Shown here piece by piece: positions 63,401 to 64,000 of a stretch of 64,000 nt of DNA (within the stretch, counting starts at the first letter, position 1; the number at the start of each line of letters is the position of its first letter). The stretch is from Paenibacillus marchantiae (GTDB lineage: Bacteria > Bacillota > Bacilli > Paenibacillales > Paenibacillaceae), in the NCBI RefSeq assembly GCF_028771845.1, contig NZ_CP118270.1, forward strand, positions 868,001 to 932,000, in the 5' to 3' direction. The notes below the pieces were generated by a model. The model was not told the origin of the DNA. It did no database searches and saw only the letters and a program-made list of their open reading frames with translations. Made by a program: the position numbers and the translations under genes.

Positions 63401-64000
63401 CAATATCCGGTAGATCAAGACGAATATCCGGTGTATTTTGCAGAACAAGCATCACTTGGAACAGCGGATGTTTGGAACGCGACCGAGGCGGATTTAATAC
63501 TTCAACCAACCGTTCAAAGGGCAGATCCTGATGTTCATATGCAGCCAGGTCGACTTCCCGCACACGAGCCAGCAGCTCACGGAATGTTGGATCACCTGAA
63601 GTATCTGTGCGCAGCACAAGGGTGTTAATGAACATACCCACGACTTCATCCAGCGCATCATCGCTCCGTCCGGCAATCGGTGTTCCTATCGCGATATCCG
63701 TTCCTGCACCCATTCGGGTAAGCAGCAAGGACAGTGCCGAGTGCAGCACCATGAACAGGCTGACTTTATTCTCACGTGCGATGATCATCAATTGCTCATG
63801 CAAACGTTGACTGATCGTAAAAGGCACTGACCCACCGCGATAACTGGACACGACTGGACGTGCGTAATCCGTAGGGAATGTAACCTGCTCCGGTAAATGG
63901 GCCAGCTGGTTGCTCCAGAATTCCATCTGTCTTGCAATCAGACTGTCCTGCTGGTTCTCATTCCCTAGCAATCTCTCCTGCCACACCGCATAGTCGGCAT
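60477..64000 (-). CDS. NRPS terminal module C-A(Thr)-T-TE, bacillibactin/paenibactin-type (DhbF-like); 5' end outside window
   Basis: The frame is open to the right edge (at least 1174 codons); the GTG at 63986 is internal (context [10 protein letters not shown]). Visible domains: C-terminal half of a condensation domain ([33 protein letters not shown]); adenylation domain with A3 ([12 protein letters not shown]), A4 (FDFSVWEIW), A5 (NMYGITETT) and A10 (NGKLDRKAL); carrier protein with Ser in [10 protein letters not shown]; thioesterase with GWSLGG (Ser), MLDAY (Asp) and RHKDL (His). The specificity residues by alignment to GrsA give D-F-W-N-I-G-M-V-H-K, the code recorded for threonine. A Thr-TE final module followed by MbtH matches DhbF, whose TE joins three DHB-aminoacyl-Thr units into a cyclic trilactone. 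The siderophore assignment is inferred. Confidence 0.9.
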   Translation of the reverse strand, partial: ADYAVWQERLLGNENQQDSLIARQMEFWSNQLAHLPEQVTFPTDYARPVVSSYRGGSVPFTISQRLHEQLMIIARENKVSLFMVLHSALSLLLTRMGAGTDIAIGTPIAGRSDDALDEVVGMFINTLVLRTDTSGDPTFRELLARVREVDLAAYEHQDLPFERLVEVLNPPRSRSKHPLFQVMLVLQNTPDIRLDLPDIAAETRIHGVGSSKFDLTLELTEQREHNGSPGGIEGVLEYSADLFRESTAGELVVRLMQVLEDAVQQLDERISRFHVVTPTEQAQLEKEWFFTLSEDAQLTIAERFEIQAAAHPEATAMTCEDITLNYRELNARANQLARLLIGQGVAPEQMVALALPRSVEMVVGILAVLKAGAAYLPLDPNYPADRLTHMLTDAAPKVMVTSTEVYTLLPQVAEIQCINMDDLHTLQQLEMLDDRNPADSERNGRVTPLNPAYMIYTSGSTGKPKGVVIPHANVIRLLDATQHWFHFDASDVWTLFHSYAFDFSVWEIWGPLLHGGRLVVVPHEISRSPGTFLQLLAEQKVTVLNQTPSAFYQLMQADRENPAWGQQLALRYVIFGGEALELGRLDDWYERHADDAPRLINMYGITETTVHVSYQELHAGSSTEGASSWIGCAIPDLRVYVLDDQLEPVPTGVTGEMYVAGAGLARGYWNRPDLTAERFVADPYGPPGTRMYRTGDLAKRLHDGSLDYLGRADQQVKIRGFRIELGEIEAVLARHSSVAQAAVIVREDQPGDKRLVAYIVPASDTGTIPESTALRRHASASLPDYMVPSAVVAMESLPLTPNGKLDRKALPAPEMQLTTGGRAPRNPQEEILCDLFAEVLGMRSVSIDDSFFELGGHSLLAVRLMSRIREAMGREPGIGILFETATVAGLAERLEMDSDSGKSSLQVLLPLRTHGEHLPIFCVHPAGGLSWCYAGLMKHLGMEYPLYGLQARGIAEVEELPSTLEDMTADYIRHIRSVQPEGPYRLLGWSLGGNVAQAMAVQLQLEGEEVEFLAMLDAYPSHYLPIRGEPDEEEALTALLALGGYDPDSIGDGPLDMATAMRILRSEGSALASLDEDTIMKLRKTYENSVRILGAYTPSRFEGDLIFFRSTIIPDWFDPIEPEMWNAYIGGQLERHDIACRHKDLCQPGPLEEICRTLAAKLEELNKREIQHK

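Noticed and set aside
1..64000. tRNA, rRNA, CRISPR arrays, insertion sequences, prophage genes
   Set aside because: Scanning both strands by eye gave no tRNA-like cloverleaf, rRNA segment, spaced short repeats, transposase or phage motifs.
63986..64000. GTG at 63986 as the start of the NRPS
   Set aside because: The frame continues upstream as the conserved condensation-domain stretch DYAVWQ; the gene must extend past the window.

Overview
The window reads as a chromosomal segment of a Paenibacillus-like, low-to-mid-GC, spore-former-type Firmicute. The signs are: strong GGAGG-type ribosome binding sites with many GTG and TTG starts; the CUT1 (LplB/LplC-type) sugar importer with a large lipoprotein binding protein; CcpA cre boxes; large modular secreted polysaccharidases (rhamnogalacturonan lyase, two GH18 chitinases with CBM5/12 and FN3 modules); YdaJ/YdaK/YdaM-type exopolysaccharide genes; and a bacillibactin-type NRPS end. 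I see no rRNA, tRNA, CRISPR array, insertion sequence or phage gene.

Layout. 1-4.5 kb: a huge secreted protein, open at the left edge, fusing an SGNH/CE12-type acetylesterase to a PL11 rhamnogalacturonan lyase, with a perfect cre box upstream. 4.9-9.2 kb: acetate-type transporter, a small secreted protein, an XRE regulator remnant, a hotdog thioesterase, a TetR/SDR divergent pair and a hypothetical protein. 9.3-15.4 kb: a two-component system divergent from a VTC polyphosphate-polymerase-like / DUF4956 / beta-helix lipoprotein operon; two inverted copies of one 19-bp box lie between them. 15.6-21.6 kb: membrane-anchored methyltransferase, FHA-winged-helix regulator, two tiny membrane proteins, DUF2339 giant membrane protein, LCP cell-wall ligase. 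21.7-26.9 kb: two aldo/keto reductases, a MarR regulator, an AIM24-like protein, a frameshifted HxlR regulator and an MFS exporter. 27.1-30.8 kb: a two-chitinase operon. 31.1-37.9 kb: a six-gene pectin-oligosaccharide operon (two permeases, binding protein, LacI regulator, GH105, cytoplasmic pectinesterase) with two matching palindromic operators and a perfect cre box. 38.3-42.3 kb: AraC, Fsr-type MFS, orphan ABC ATPase, methyltransferase. 42.4-46.5 kb: a compact exopolysaccharide cassette (MarR, GH8-like, degenerate GGDEF with an intact I-site, a 47-residue membrane protein, GT2 synthase). 46.7-50 kb: GNAT, RlmN, NSS transporter. 50.1-53.3 kb: a second two-component system beside a secreted three-repeat protein. 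53.6-57.9 kb: GT-C mannosyltransferase-like protein, GreA, a multi-spanning membrane protein, arylamine N-acetyltransferase. 58-64 kb: Sfp-type PPTase convergent with an operon of NRPS end (C-A-T-TE, predicted Thr), MbtH and MFS exporter; the NRPS runs off the right edge.

How it works together. The fused CE12-PL11 enzyme would strip acetyl groups from and cleave pectic rhamnogalacturonan outside the cell. The 31-38 kb operon would import and finish the oligomers. Matching cre boxes suggest both respond to glucose. The chitinases add a second polymer. The NRPS, MbtH, exporter and PPTase look like the end of a catecholate siderophore locus of the bacillibactin/paenibactin kind. The two most promising less-described systems are the VTC/DUF4956/beta-helix operon with its own two-component system and the minimal c-di-GMP-receptor exopolysaccharide cassette.
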